Origin: Helicobacter sp.
Lineage (GTDB): Bacteria; Campylobacterota; Campylobacteria; Campylobacterales; Helicobacteraceae
Assembly (NCBI GenBank): GCA_029257755.1
Contig: JARIAP010000085.1
Location: 1-5,354 of the forward strand
Reading direction: 5' to 3'
DNA length: 5,354 nucleotides
The notes beneath the pieces were generated by a model that was not told the DNA's origin, searched no databases, and was given only the letters and a program-made list of their open reading frames with translations. Position 1 is the stretch's first letter. The number at the start of each line of letters is the position of its first letter. Shown piece after piece: positions 5,300-5,354 of this stretch. A program made the position numbers and the translations under genes.

Positions 5300-5354
5300 C
5301 TATTTTACATCATTTCTAAGTTTATCTATTTTTTGTTTATATTCTTTTCTTGCT
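5300..5354 (-). CDS. C-terminal end of a minus-strand gene (rest outside window)
   Basis: An open frame runs in from the right edge for 17 codons and ends at TAG (5300-5302). The visible residues, ARKEYKQKIDKLRNDVK, are charged with heptad-like spacing of I and L, like the helical or coiled-coil tail of a soluble protein. The inverted repeat just beyond the stop supports a real gene end here. It is too short to assign a family. It lies upstream of the methyltransferase on the same strand, 157 bases from its start. Confidence 0.5.
   Translation of the reverse strand, partial: ARKEYKQKIDKLRNDVK

Noticed and set aside
1..5354. CRISPR array or insertion sequence
   Set aside because: No regularly spaced repeats, transposase or long terminal inverted repeats were found on either strand.

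Overview
The window is very AT-rich. Its genes carry AAGGA-type ribosome binding sites and TATAAT-type -10 boxes with no clear -35 boxes. It encodes a GlcD-type oxidase, a small monohaem cytochrome c553-like protein, a HisM/GlnP-type permease and a tRNA-Glu. This suits a Campylobacterota genome, probably Helicobacter or a close relative. The genus is an inference; the sequence does not prove it.

Layout, left to right: (1) the 3' end of a GlcD-family FAD-linked oxidase gene (+), cut by the window edge. (2) A complete amino-acid ABC transporter permease gene (-), convergent with it and with no ATPase or binding-protein gene beside it. (3) A periplasmic monohaem cytochrome c gene (-) with its own promoter, ribosome binding site and a hairpin after its stop. 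(4) A tRNA-Glu(TTC) gene (+) with encoded CCA. (5) A 269-residue membrane-anchored, exported protein resembling SIMPL/DUF541 proteins (+). (6) About 790 bases with no convincing gene, extremely AT-rich, holding a short tandem repeat, an imperfect hairpin and a few short open stretches that may be decayed coding sequence. (7) A two-gene unit: a 211-residue protein of unrecognised family (+) and a beta-class DNA amino-methyltransferase (-). They face each other and their stop codons abut with no base between. (8) The last codons of another minus-strand gene at the right edge, separated from the methyltransferase by a perfect 11-bp inverted repeat.

Items 1 to 5 look like ordinary chromosomal housekeeping genes. 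The respiratory theme (a flavin oxidase and a c-type cytochrome) is loose, and nothing shows that these genes work together. Items 6 to 8 look like an accessory insertion. The most interesting element is the abutting pair: a clear methyltransferase facing an unrecognised protein of restriction-enzyme size, with a strong promoter and a GTG start. The natural reading is a compact type II restriction-modification system whose nuclease is not recognisable by eye.
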